NCBI RefSeq assembly: GCF_006265225.1
Contig: NZ_VDCS01000001.1
Span: forward strand, 62,001 to 126,000
Source of the DNA: Allotamlana fucoidanivorans
GTDB taxonomy: Bacteria > Bacteroidota > Bacteroidia > Flavobacteriales > Flavobacteriaceae
Direction of reading: 5' to 3'
DNA: 64,000 nt
The translations under genes were made by a program, and so were the position numbers. The notes below the pieces were generated by a model. The model did no database searches and had not been told where the DNA came from. It saw only the letters and a program-made list of their open reading frames with translations. Shown here piece after piece: positions 36,892-43,960 of this stretch (position 1 is its first letter; each line of letters starts with the position of its first letter).

Positions 36892-38364
36892 TTAATTATT
36901 TTGTTTGTAAGCTGCCAGTGTTTTATACTTTTCAGACTTATATACTTTTTCAATGACATTAAACACCTTGTTTTTAAATAAAAACCCAGCAACGCCACAT
37001 ATAGCAACCAAGGCAAACCCAAACGTCTCACCCAGTGTAAAATGTCCGATAGCATAAAGCACCATAGGCAAAACAAGTTTTGGCAGTGTTAATAGCAATG
37101 TTTTAGCGTTAAATGCTTTTTTGTCTCCAAAAGCCTTTCTGTTTGATGTCAAGTCTATAGGCGTTTTAATATAAGCCCCTCCCCAGAGCACAATATGCGA
37201 ATTCACACCAATATTGTAAATAGCACCAACAAGTATAGCTGCGTATGCTTGCCATCCGAAATATAGATAAAACACAGATAAAATTGTTGAAATAATAGTT
37301 GCTATAACCATCAAATACCATTTAGAAGAAATGTATGCTTTATACCTGATGTTTTGACTCATCATTAACGGATAATAAGCACTATCCCAACTGGGCACAA
37401 ACTGACCAAAGCTAAATAAAAATCCACCTGACACAAAAATGCCAGCAAAAATTCTCCAAAAAGGTCCTTTATAAGCTTCTATGGAGTTTGTAAAAAACAT
37501 TAAACCATAAAACAAAAAGAGGGCACTCATCAACAACGTGGTTTTCGATCGCTTGTTTCTTTTAAGTAATCTGATATCGTTCTTTAAAAACGTTGAAACA
37601 CTACCAAACCTATTAAGCCAAGCAAAATCTTCACTCTTTACGACCTCTATTTTCTTTGACAACCCACCATCTAAATAAAAATGGTTTCTAAAATATTTGA
37701 AAGCGATTTTGTATAATAAAACCAATACTATGAATGGAGTTAGGGCTAAATACGGAACATCATAAAACGATTGAAAAACGGGTGCCGTAAACAAGGTAAC
37801 ATCAAATAATTCATAATAAAGCAAGAGACCAAAAACAATAATCACTCCCAACACAGCATAAAACACAACATCTTTACTATTAACAAATACATTAATGAAA
37901 TTATTACAAAAAACAAGTGCCATAATGGCCATAAACCATCCTAAGACACTAAAAATTGGATAGCCCTCTATGAGCAAAACAACTGAAAAGGGTATAAATA
38001 AAAACGCGTGTACTATATTAAAAAAAGACAGCATTGTTTTATTTAAGGCAAAATGTATAACCTTAGCTTTCTTAATTGGTAAATACAGTAATGGCCTTAT
38101 ATTAACAATAGGCATCTTTTGAAGAAAGTATCTAAACACCAAATCGAAAACCACATAAAACACCAAAAAATCATTAAAAACAACTATAGGATCTTTATGA
38201 AACTTATCTCTAATAATAAAAAAGACCCCAAACCCGAGCAATAAAAAAGTTACAATCATCCACAGTGCTCCAAAGCCTAAAAGTATTTTAAAAAATAAAT
38301 TAGTTTTAAGTGAAGGCGATCTAAAAAATGCTTTCCACTCTAAACTTATAAAATGCTTAATCAT
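36892..38364 (-). CDS. DUF5687 family ABC permease
   Basis: A 490-residue protein with about ten to twelve membrane helices. It begins IKHFISLEWKAFFRSPSL, the typical opening of DUF5687 proteins, which act as ABC-2-type membrane partners. It is followed 4 bases later by its ATPase. An ATG two codons upstream is also usable. It is preceded by DUF2059 with a 35-base gap, so the three may form one operon. Direction of transport is presumed export. Confidence 0.86.
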   Translation of the reverse strand: MIKHFISLEWKAFFRSPSLKTNLFFKILLGFGALWMIVTFLLLGFGVFFIIRDKFHKDPIVVFNDFLVFYVVFDLVFRYFLQKMPIVNIRPLLYLPIKKAKVIHFALNKTMLSFFNIVHAFLFIPFSVVLLIEGYPIFSVLGWFMAIMALVFCNNFINVFVNSKDVVFYAVLGVIIVFGLLLYYELFDVTLFTAPVFQSFYDVPYLALTPFIVLVLLYKIAFKYFRNHFYLDGGLSKKIEVVKSEDFAWLNRFGSVSTFLKNDIRLLKRNKRSKTTLLMSALFLFYGLMFFTNSIEAYKGPFWRIFAGIFVSGGFLFSFGQFVPSWDSAYYPLMMSQNIRYKAYISSKWYLMVIATIISTILSVFYLYFGWQAYAAILVGAIYNIGVNSHIVLWGGAYIKTPIDLTSNRKAFGDKKAFNAKTLLLTLPKLVLPMVLYAIGHFTLGETFGFALVAICGVAGFLFKNKVFNVIEKVYKSEKYKTLAAYKQNN

Positions 38365-38399
38365 AACCATAAGGTGATTTGAAACCCTCTATATTAATA

Positions 38400-38807
38400 C
38401 TATTGATACTTTTGCGCAATAGCCTGCACCTTCATGCCCCAAGATTGTCCAAAAGCCATAGCTTTTTGAGTAAGTTCTACTTGTTTACTAGCCAGTTTTT
38501 TTCCTAAATCGGTCTTATAAAAGTTTATAAGTTGTGTTATCTCGGCAGCGGTAAACTCAGCCATATACAAATCGGCCATCTGATTATATAGTGGCTCTAG
38601 TGTACCATTGGCTTCGTTGGTATAAGCTTCTTTGTTGGTCTCAGGAACCATAGCTCCAATTTGAGCAATGGCCTTTTCAAAAGCTTTTGCAGCACCAGTA
38701 ATTTTTATAAATTCAACTGTTTCTTTTTTAAACCCAGAATTATCCTGAGCATAAAAAGTTGACGAAAGCGCTATGGTAAACAAACAGATTAGTAGGTTTT
38801 TTTTCAT
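38400..38807 (-). CDS. DUF2059 domain secreted protein
   Basis: A 135-residue protein with a signal peptide (MKKNLLICLFTIALSSTFYA, cleaved near AQD) and a helical DUF2059 domain with MADLYMAEFTAAEITQLINF and the GKKLASKQVEL end. The function of the domain is unknown; it is usually periplasmic. It has its own -7 element at 38859-38866, separate from PadR, and may be co-transcribed with the ABC transporter that follows. Confidence 0.85.
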   Translation of the reverse strand: MKKNLLICLFTIALSSTFYAQDNSGFKKETVEFIKITGAAKAFEKAIAQIGAMVPETNKEAYTNEANGTLEPLYNQMADLYMAEFTAAEITQLINFYKTDLGKKLASKQVELTQKAMAFGQSWGMKVQAIAQKYQ

Positions 38808-38858
38808 GTGAAACTATTTATTAATTAAGATTTTTATTGTGACACCATAATGTTTGTA

Positions 38859-38866
38859 CAAAACTA
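38859..38866 (-). promoter_or_regulatory. -7 element for DUF2059-ABC genes
   Basis: Reads TAGTTTTG on the minus strand (TAnnTTTG), about 50 bases before the DUF2059 ATG. Confidence 0.45.
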
Positions 38867-38928
38867 AATGACTTTGTTACAGCACCCTATGCTTTCTGTG
38901 TTTTTTTCTTTAAAAATACAACCTAGAA

Positions 38929-39261
38929 TTAGCGAAACCTAGGATTAACCAAAGCACGCATGGTTTTAATATATTGCTCAAGTTCGGCTAACTTCTTTAC
39001 AGTTTCTTTGGTGCCAGATTCTGTAAGTTGATAATACTTTCTTATTCTATTTCCTATTTTAATGACTTTTACCTCTAAAAGGCCTTGCGCCGTCATTTTA
39101 TGAAGTGATGGATACAACGCTCCTTCGGTTAACCTGAGCTCTCCATGGGTTAATTCATCTACTCTTTGTACAATTTCATAGCCATACATGGTGTCGTGCT
39201 CATTAAGAAGCTTTAAAATAATAGTAGCAAGACTTCCTCTATACAAATGGGCATTATTCAT
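38929..39261 (-). CDS. PadR family transcriptional regulator
   Basis: A 110-residue winged-helix repressor from the ATG at 39261. LYRGSLATIILKLLNEHDTM begins the helix-turn-helix region, followed by YGYEIVQRV and the wing LTEGALYPSLHKMTAQGLLE. A short C-terminal dimerisation helix follows. PadR proteins often control adjacent ABC transporters. The perfect 36-bp palindrome at 39273-39308, 11 bases upstream of its start, is the obvious operator and suggests autoregulation, possibly also of the divergent PaaE-like gene. Confidence 0.92.
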   Translation of the reverse strand: MNNAHLYRGSLATIILKLLNEHDTMYGYEIVQRVDELTHGELRLTEGALYPSLHKMTAQGLLEVKVIKIGNRIRKYYQLTESGTKETVKKLAELEQYIKTMRALVNPRFR

Positions 39262-39272
39262 CTTAATCAAAT

Positions 39273-39308
39273 ATACATAAAAATATTATGCATAATATTT
39301 TTATGTAT
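39273..39308. promoter_or_regulatory. Perfect 36-bp palindrome, probable PadR operator
   Basis: Every base of 39273-39308 pairs with its mirror; the ends are ATACAT and ATGTAT and the centre is ATGCAT. Palindromes ending in ATAC/GTAT are typical PadR sites. It lies between padR and the divergent oxidoreductase gene. Confidence 0.75.
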
Positions 39309-39349
39309 TATTTTTTCATATTAAACTATTCTATTTTTAACGGCTTCAC

Positions 39350-39357
39350 TATTTTTG
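39350..39357 (+). promoter_or_regulatory. -7 element for the PaaE-like gene
   Basis: TATTTTTG (TAnnTTTG), 16 bases before the ATG at 39374 and about 40 bases from the palindrome. Confidence 0.45.
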
Positions 39358-39373
39358 CTTAAAATCATTTTAT

Positions 39374-40429
39374 ATGTCATCATTTCACACACTTTCAGTT
39401 AAAAATATCCATAGAGAAACAGACAAAGCCGTTAGTATCTCATTTAATATTCCTGACAATCTGAAAGATGCTTTCGCGTTTCAAGCTGGACAATACATTA
39501 CGCTAAAAACAGAACTTGATGGCAAAGAAATTAGAAGGGACTATTCTCTGTGCGTATCCCCAAAAAGTGGTGACATAAAAGTTGCAGTAAAAGCGGTAAA
39601 AGATGGCACCTTTTCAGCCTATGCTAATAGCTCTCTTAAACCTGGTGACACCATAGAAGTTGCACCACCAAAAGGACGTTTTATCTTTGAACCAAACGAT
39701 AAAAAAACTAAGAATATAGCTTTATTTGCAGCAGGAAGCGGCATTACACCCATACTAAGTATTATTAAATGTGCTTTAGAGGAGGAATTTCACAGCAAGG
39801 TTATTTTGGTTTATGGTAATAAAACGACTCACGATACCATGTTTTTACAGGAACTTTTAGAACTTCAACACAACTACAAAGATCGCTTTTCTATTCAATT
39901 TGTATTTAGCCAAGAAGATGAAGACGACGCTATTTTTGGTAGAATTGAAAAAAGTACCGTTAATTATGTTATGAAGAATGAACATAAGCACGTTGAGGTT
40001 GATGCCTATTATTTATGTGGTCCTGAAGGTATGATACATACGGTTAAAGATGTTTTAGCAGATCATAACATTGATGAAAGCCGTATTCATTTTGAACTTT
40101 TTAAAGCCGCCAAAGTTGATGAAGTTGAAGACGTGGCTGTACCATCGGGAAAAACCCAAGTTACCGTAACTGTGGATGATGAAACCACTACGTTTGAAAT
40201 GTCGCAAACACAAACCTTATTAGAAGCCGCTTTAGATGAGGACATTGATGCACCCTATTCCTGTCAAGGCGGTATTTGCAGCAGCTGTTTAGCACGCATT
40301 AAAGAAGGCGAAGCAACCATGCGACAAAATAATATTTTAACAAATAGTGAGGTTGCCGAAGGCTTAATTTTAACCTGTCAAGCGCACCCAACCACAGCTA
40401 GCATCACTATTGACTTTGATGATGTGTAA
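39374..40429 (+). CDS. PaaE-like NAD(P)H oxidoreductase with 2Fe-2S ferredoxin domain
   Basis: A 351-residue cytoplasmic electron-transfer enzyme. The FAD-binding domain has RRDYSLCVSP (about residues 53-62). The NAD(P)-binding domain has LFAAGSGITPILSIIK and YYLCGPEGMI. The C-terminal plant-type ferredoxin domain has the cluster ligands CQGGICSSC and a final Cys in LTCQAHP. It resembles PaaE, the reductase of phenylacetyl-CoA epoxidase, but no paaABCD genes are nearby, so the partner is unknown. A divergent PadR gene and palindrome lie upstream. Confidence 0.88.
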   Translation: MSSFHTLSVKNIHRETDKAVSISFNIPDNLKDAFAFQAGQYITLKTELDGKEIRRDYSLCVSPKSGDIKVAVKAVKDGTFSAYANSSLKPGDTIEVAPPKGRFIFEPNDKKTKNIALFAAGSGITPILSIIKCALEEEFHSKVILVYGNKTTHDTMFLQELLELQHNYKDRFSIQFVFSQEDEDDAIFGRIEKSTVNYVMKNEHKHVEVDAYYLCGPEGMIHTVKDVLADHNIDESRIHFELFKAAKVDEVEDVAVPSGKTQVTVTVDDETTTFEMSQTQTLLEAALDEDIDAPYSCQGGICSSCLARIKEGEATMRQNNILTNSEVAEGLILTCQAHPTTASITIDFDDV

Positions 40430-40639
40430 TATCTTCTTTTTATATTAAGATATCCTAGAAGCCCTTATAAAACATAACCATTCTTGGAACAAGCCATCTC
40501 CCTAAATTCTACAATTATTTTGGGTTAAAACGCGTGTTATTTTTTTGCACTTACAAAAATACCTTTTTATAAGATTTTACTTCGCTTAAATACTTCCACC
40601 AGCCAAGGGTACGCCTGATTCATAAAGGATTTATCAATT

Positions 40640-40668
40640 TGTTACATGGATTTGACAATATGTTGCAT
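40640..40668 (+). promoter_or_regulatory. Direct repeat, candidate AraC/HTCS operator
   Basis: TGTTACAT and TGTTGCAT start exactly 21 bases apart, two helical turns, and lie just upstream of the -7 element at 40689-40696. This is how AraC-type output domains of hybrid two-component regulators bind. Confidence 0.5.
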
Positions 40669-40688
40669 CTATGAATTTATATCAATGT

Positions 40689-40696
40689 TAAGTTTG
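40689..40696 (+). promoter_or_regulatory. -7 element of the SusC-remnant/sulfatase transcript
   Basis: TAAGTTTG (TAnnTTTG), with TTG at 40663-40665, 23 bases upstream. It is intact although the gene it once served is truncated, so it probably now drives the sulfatase gene. Confidence 0.5.
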
Positions 40697-40737
40697 TGTT
40701 AATAGATTTATTAACTAAAACTAAACATTTGATGCTT

Positions 40738-41037
40738 ATGAAATCAAGCAAATTACTCAAACTAAAATTCAAACATCAGCTATTGATGTTGTTTATGGCA
40801 CTACTCACTGGTACCACCATGGTGAGTGCCCAAGAATTGACCATCAACGGTACGGTGGTAGACGAATCTGGCGTACCCTTGGCTGGTGCAAATATTGTAG
40901 AAAAAAACACGACACATGGCGCCCAAACCGACTTTGATGGTAACTTCTCACTAAAAACCTCTAGTAATGCGGTGCTAGTGGTAAGTTATTTTGTAAGCTT
41001 CCCCAAAAATCAAACTACTTTTAAAACGAAAAAATGA
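40738..41037 (+). pseudogene. Truncated SusC/RagA receptor (N-terminal fragment)
   Basis: The first 85 or so codons are a perfect SusC start: a signal region (LLMLFMALLTGTTMVSAQ) then the carboxypeptidase-like domain with LTINGTVVDESGVPLAGANI, TTHGAQTDFDGNFSLKTSSN and AVLVVSY. Homology then stops abruptly near 40990, and a few unrelated codons run to a stop at 41035-41037. The plug and barrel are absent, so no receptor can be made. It closely parallels the N-terminus of the intact susC at 43961. The junction coincides with one arm of an inverted repeat, indicating an insertion or deletion event. Confidence 0.85.
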
Positions 41038-41076
41038 ATAATTTTGGAAAAACTAACAGTTCTATTTAGGGGAAGT
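40997..41076. mobile_element. Inverted-repeat-bounded scar (IS remnant candidate)
   Basis: About 80 bp bounded by CTTCCCC (40998-41004) and GGGGAAG (41069-41075), with similarity extending to CTTCCCCWAAA. It contains a short frame starting ATGAATAATTTTGG and ending after 11 codons. It separates the SusC fragment from the regulator fragment and looks like the collapsed ends of an insertion sequence; the family could not be named. Confidence 0.5.
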
Positions 41077-41078
41077 CG

Positions 41079-41207
41079 ACAACTGGATTCAATACAGGAT
41101 CCTATTTTTCTAAATGTTTTAAAAACCAATTTGGTCTGCTGCCTAGTGAATACTTAAAAAAGAACAAATCATCTGATAAGAAAAATGAAATTATTCTTGA
41201 TAAATAA
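41079..41207 (+). pseudogene. C-terminal fragment of AraC-type (HTCS) regulator
   Basis: A 42-codon open stretch in frame reads TTGFNTGSYFSKCFKNQFGL then LPSEYLKKNKSSDKK and a stop. This is the second helix-turn-helix of an AraC-type DNA-binding domain, as found at the end of hybrid two-component regulators of SusCD loci. No start codon and no upstream domain remain; the sequence begins right at the scar. Its last 23 bases overlap the sulfatase start in another frame, which may be how that gene's translation region was originally arranged. Confidence 0.8.
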
Positions 41208-43515
41208 TCTGCACATCAACCGTACAGTGTTAAAACTAATAGCATATTGCATTGTTTCCATGTGCATGGGCTATACATCATGGGCTTACCAATTACAAAC
41301 AAACTCCAATAAAAGACCCAATATTATACTCATCATGTTAGATGATTTGGGTTATGAATGTGTTGGTGCCTATGGCGGCACATCATATAAAACACCAAAC
41401 ATAGATCAATTGGCAAAAACAGGCATGTTGTTTATTCAAGCCTATGCACAGCCTCTATGTACCAATACCCGTGTAAAATTAATGACGGGTAAATACAACT
41501 ACCGTAATTGGACAGCCTTTGGAATTTTGAATCCAGATCAAAAAACCTTTGGGCATTTAATGCAAGACGCTGGTTACGCCACCTGTATAGCAGGTAAATG
41601 GCAGCTGCAAAGTTACGACCCTGTAAGCTATCCTGGTTCAGAATTTAGAAGAGGAACCGGTATGCAAGTGGAGCATGCTGGCTTTGACGCATACTGTTTA
41701 TGGCATACGGGGCATACCGAAAATAAAGGGTCTCGCTATGCCAATCCAACCATATTACAAAATGGTACATTTTTATCAGACACAACAAACAAATATGGTC
41801 CAGATATTTTTTCAGATTTTATAAATGACTTTATTAATAAACAAAAAGGAAAACCTTTTTTTGTGTATTACCCCATGGCCTTAACGCATGACCCATTTAC
41901 ACCTACACCCCAAAGTAAAGCATGGAGTACTCCAGAGAAACGATTACAGAAAGACACCACTAACTTTAAAGACATGGTGGCTTATGCAGATAAGATTATT
42001 GGAAAAATAATCACAAACTTAGAAAAACAAGGGCTTAGAGATAACACTTTGGTTATGGTGTATTCTGATAATGGAACGCACCAAACCATTTTTTCAAAAG
42101 CAAACCAACAATATATTCAAGGTGGAAAAGGACTAACTATAGAAACAGGTATAAAAGTGCCCTTTATAGCCAACTGGCCAGGACATATTCAAAAAGAACA
42201 AACAGCTGAGATATTAATTGATGCTATAGATTTTTTACCGACAATGCTTGATGTGGCTGGTAAAAAAATACCTGAAGACTTTATTACAGACGGTCAAAGT
42301 TTCTACCCTACCTTAAAAGGAGAGTCCTCAAATAGGCGCGATTGGGTTTATATGAATTACAATCCTAAGCCTGGTGCAGGTAAAGACCATATTAATCCAG
42401 CCGAATTTGTACTGAATAAAACATACAAGCTTTATGGTGATGGTCGGTTTTATAATGTTGAAAAAGACAAACAAGAATTAAAACCTTTAAATACTTTTAC
42501 TTTAAATCAGCATACAAAAAAAGTTAAACAACGTTTTGAAACTATTATAGATTCCCTCAAAAAATACCCTACCTATGGAAGTATTGAACGTTTAGATCCT
42601 GCTTTTGATTCAATAGTTTCAATACATGCTCGCATTGATTTGGTGGCTAAAGGATTTAATTGGGCCGAAGGTCCTGTTTGGCTTCCAAAAGAACAAACAT
42701 TGTTATTTACAGATGTTCCAGAAAATAAGGTGTACCAATGGAATGATTTAAAAGGATTAAACCTTTACTTAAATCCCTCGGGTTATACAGGTCCTGATAT
42801 TAACCCATGGCCTAGAGGAGGTAAAGGCGCCAATGGATTGGGTGTTGATGCTGAAGGGAATCTAATACTATGCCAGCAAGGAGACCGTGTTATAAGTAAA
42901 TTAATCAGCTTGAAAGATTCGTTAACACCTAAATATGAACCTTTCATTACAAATTATAATGGAAAAAAATTCAATTCACCCAATGATTTAACCTTTGACT
43001 CACAAGGAAACATTTACTTCACCGATCCTACATACGGACTTAAAGACGCTAAAAGCGATCTAGGATTTAGTGGCGTATTTTTTTACTCAAAGAAAGATAG
43101 CACTGTCATTCTTTTAGATAGAGATATAAAATTCCCAAATGGAGTGGCCATTTCTCATGATAACAAGACCCTATATGTTGGCGACTCCAATACGAGTTTT
43201 CCAAAAATATTTGCCTTTGATATTCTTGCTCCCGGTAAATTAGTTAGTAAAAGGATTCTATTTGATGTTACCGAACTTCGTGAAAAAAGCCTGAGCAAGC
43301 AATGCCCAGATGGTATTAAACTAGACAAAAACGGGAATCTCTTTTTTGCTGGCCCAGATGGCGTTCTTATTGTCACACCTAAAGGCAAACATTTAGGCAC
43401 TATCAAAACAAATAAAGCAACCGGTAATTGTGAATTTAGTGAAGATGGTAGATTTCTATTTATTGTTTCAGATGATTTATTGCTACGAGTGAACCTTAAG
43501 CCTTATGCTAAATAA
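41185..43515 (+). CDS. Sulfatase fused to SMP-30/gluconolactonase domain
   Basis: A 776-residue secreted protein. A signal or anchor segment lies at about residues 15-35. The sulfatase domain spans about 40-450, with metal ligands Asp53-Asp54 (IMLDDLGYE), Cys92 and Arg96 in LCTNTRVKLMTGKY, Lys138 (AGKWQ), His235 (THDP), Asp295-Asn296 (YSDNGTH) and Lys315. The C-terminal part, about 480-776, is a six-bladed SMP-30/gluconolactonase propeller (KGFNWAEGPVWLP, KFNSPNDLTFD, KFPNGVAIS, QCPDGIKLD). The formylglycine motif reads CTNTR, with Asn where Pro is usual. The fusion suggests removal of sulfate and opening of a lactone on one substrate; this is inference. It lies before susC/susD. Confidence 0.85.
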   Translation: MKLFLINNLHINRTVLKLIAYCIVSMCMGYTSWAYQLQTNSNKRPNIILIMLDDLGYECVGAYGGTSYKTPNIDQLAKTGMLFIQAYAQPLCTNTRVKLMTGKYNYRNWTAFGILNPDQKTFGHLMQDAGYATCIAGKWQLQSYDPVSYPGSEFRRGTGMQVEHAGFDAYCLWHTGHTENKGSRYANPTILQNGTFLSDTTNKYGPDIFSDFINDFINKQKGKPFFVYYPMALTHDPFTPTPQSKAWSTPEKRLQKDTTNFKDMVAYADKIIGKIITNLEKQGLRDNTLVMVYSDNGTHQTIFSKANQQYIQGGKGLTIETGIKVPFIANWPGHIQKEQTAEILIDAIDFLPTMLDVAGKKIPEDFITDGQSFYPTLKGESSNRRDWVYMNYNPKPGAGKDHINPAEFVLNKTYKLYGDGRFYNVEKDKQELKPLNTFTLNQHTKKVKQRFETIIDSLKKYPTYGSIERLDPAFDSIVSIHARIDLVAKGFNWAEGPVWLPKEQTLLFTDVPENKVYQWNDLKGLNLYLNPSGYTGPDINPWPRGGKGANGLGVDAEGNLILCQQGDRVISKLISLKDSLTPKYEPFITNYNGKKFNSPNDLTFDSQGNIYFTDPTYGLKDAKSDLGFSGVFFYSKKDSTVILLDRDIKFPNGVAISHDNKTLYVGDSNTSFPKIFAFDILAPGKLVSKRILFDVTELREKSLSKQCPDGIKLDKNGNLFFAGPDGVLIVTPKGKHLGTIKTNKATGNCEFSEDGRFLFIVSDDLLLRVNLKPYAK

Positions 43516-43960
43516 TAGCATCCTGAATGATTAACTTGCAATAAGCGAACATTTTTATTTCGGTATTAACATTTTTATATTGTAAAATATACTAAATTGG
43601 TAAAATAATACCAGTTGAAGGTAATATATAACAACTACTAAACCTGTTTTTTATTTTTTTTTATCCAAAGCAATAAGAGGTGTTTTACAAATAGAAAATG
43701 AACTACACCAATTTTATATTTGAAACTAGTTTTTTTTTTGAATATTAAACCCTACAATAAAAATTAAAAAAATTATTTTAAAACTTTCATTATCAGTTTT
43801 TTACATAAATAAAAACTACAAAAAAATATTTTTACACAAAATTTATATCTGTTTTTTTGTCATAAAATTTATTTTTACCTATAAAAATTAAAATCACATT
43901 ACTATATTTAGACCCTTAAACTCACTAATTTATTAACAATTAAACTAAAACTAAACAATT
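43516..43960. other. Very AT-rich leader region of susC
   Basis: A 445-base stretch without a gene, dominated by A and T runs. A near-consensus -7 sequence TATATTTA lies at 43903-43910, and ATTAAACTAAAACTAAACA directly precedes the ATG. Imperfect TTACAT/TTACAC/TTACCT blocks at 43801, 43832 and 43875 are irregularly spaced. No terminator for the sulfatase gene was recognised. Confidence 0.5.

Larger units (their letters stand above)
40430..40737. other. Control region upstream of the SusC remnant
   Basis: A 308-base gene-free stretch. It contains the direct repeat TGTTACAT (40640-40647) and TGTTGCAT (40661-40668), the -7 element TAAGTTTG (40689-40696), and a leader ATTAACTAAAACTAAACA shared with the leader of the intact susC at 43961. 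No small gene or RNA is evident in 40430-40600. Confidence 0.6.

Noticed and set aside
36888-37076. Long N-terminal extension of the ABC ATPase frame
   Set aside because: It lies in the permease gene in another frame, and the ATPase family sequence begins at the ATG at 36887.
39374-40429. Naming the oxidoreductase paaE
   Set aside because: No phenylacetate degradation genes are nearby; the domain order alone does not fix the partner.
43801-43890. TTACAT/TTACAC/TTACCT blocks upstream of susC as regulator sites
   Set aside because: Spacing is irregular and the region is nearly all A and T, so repeats of this kind are expected by chance.
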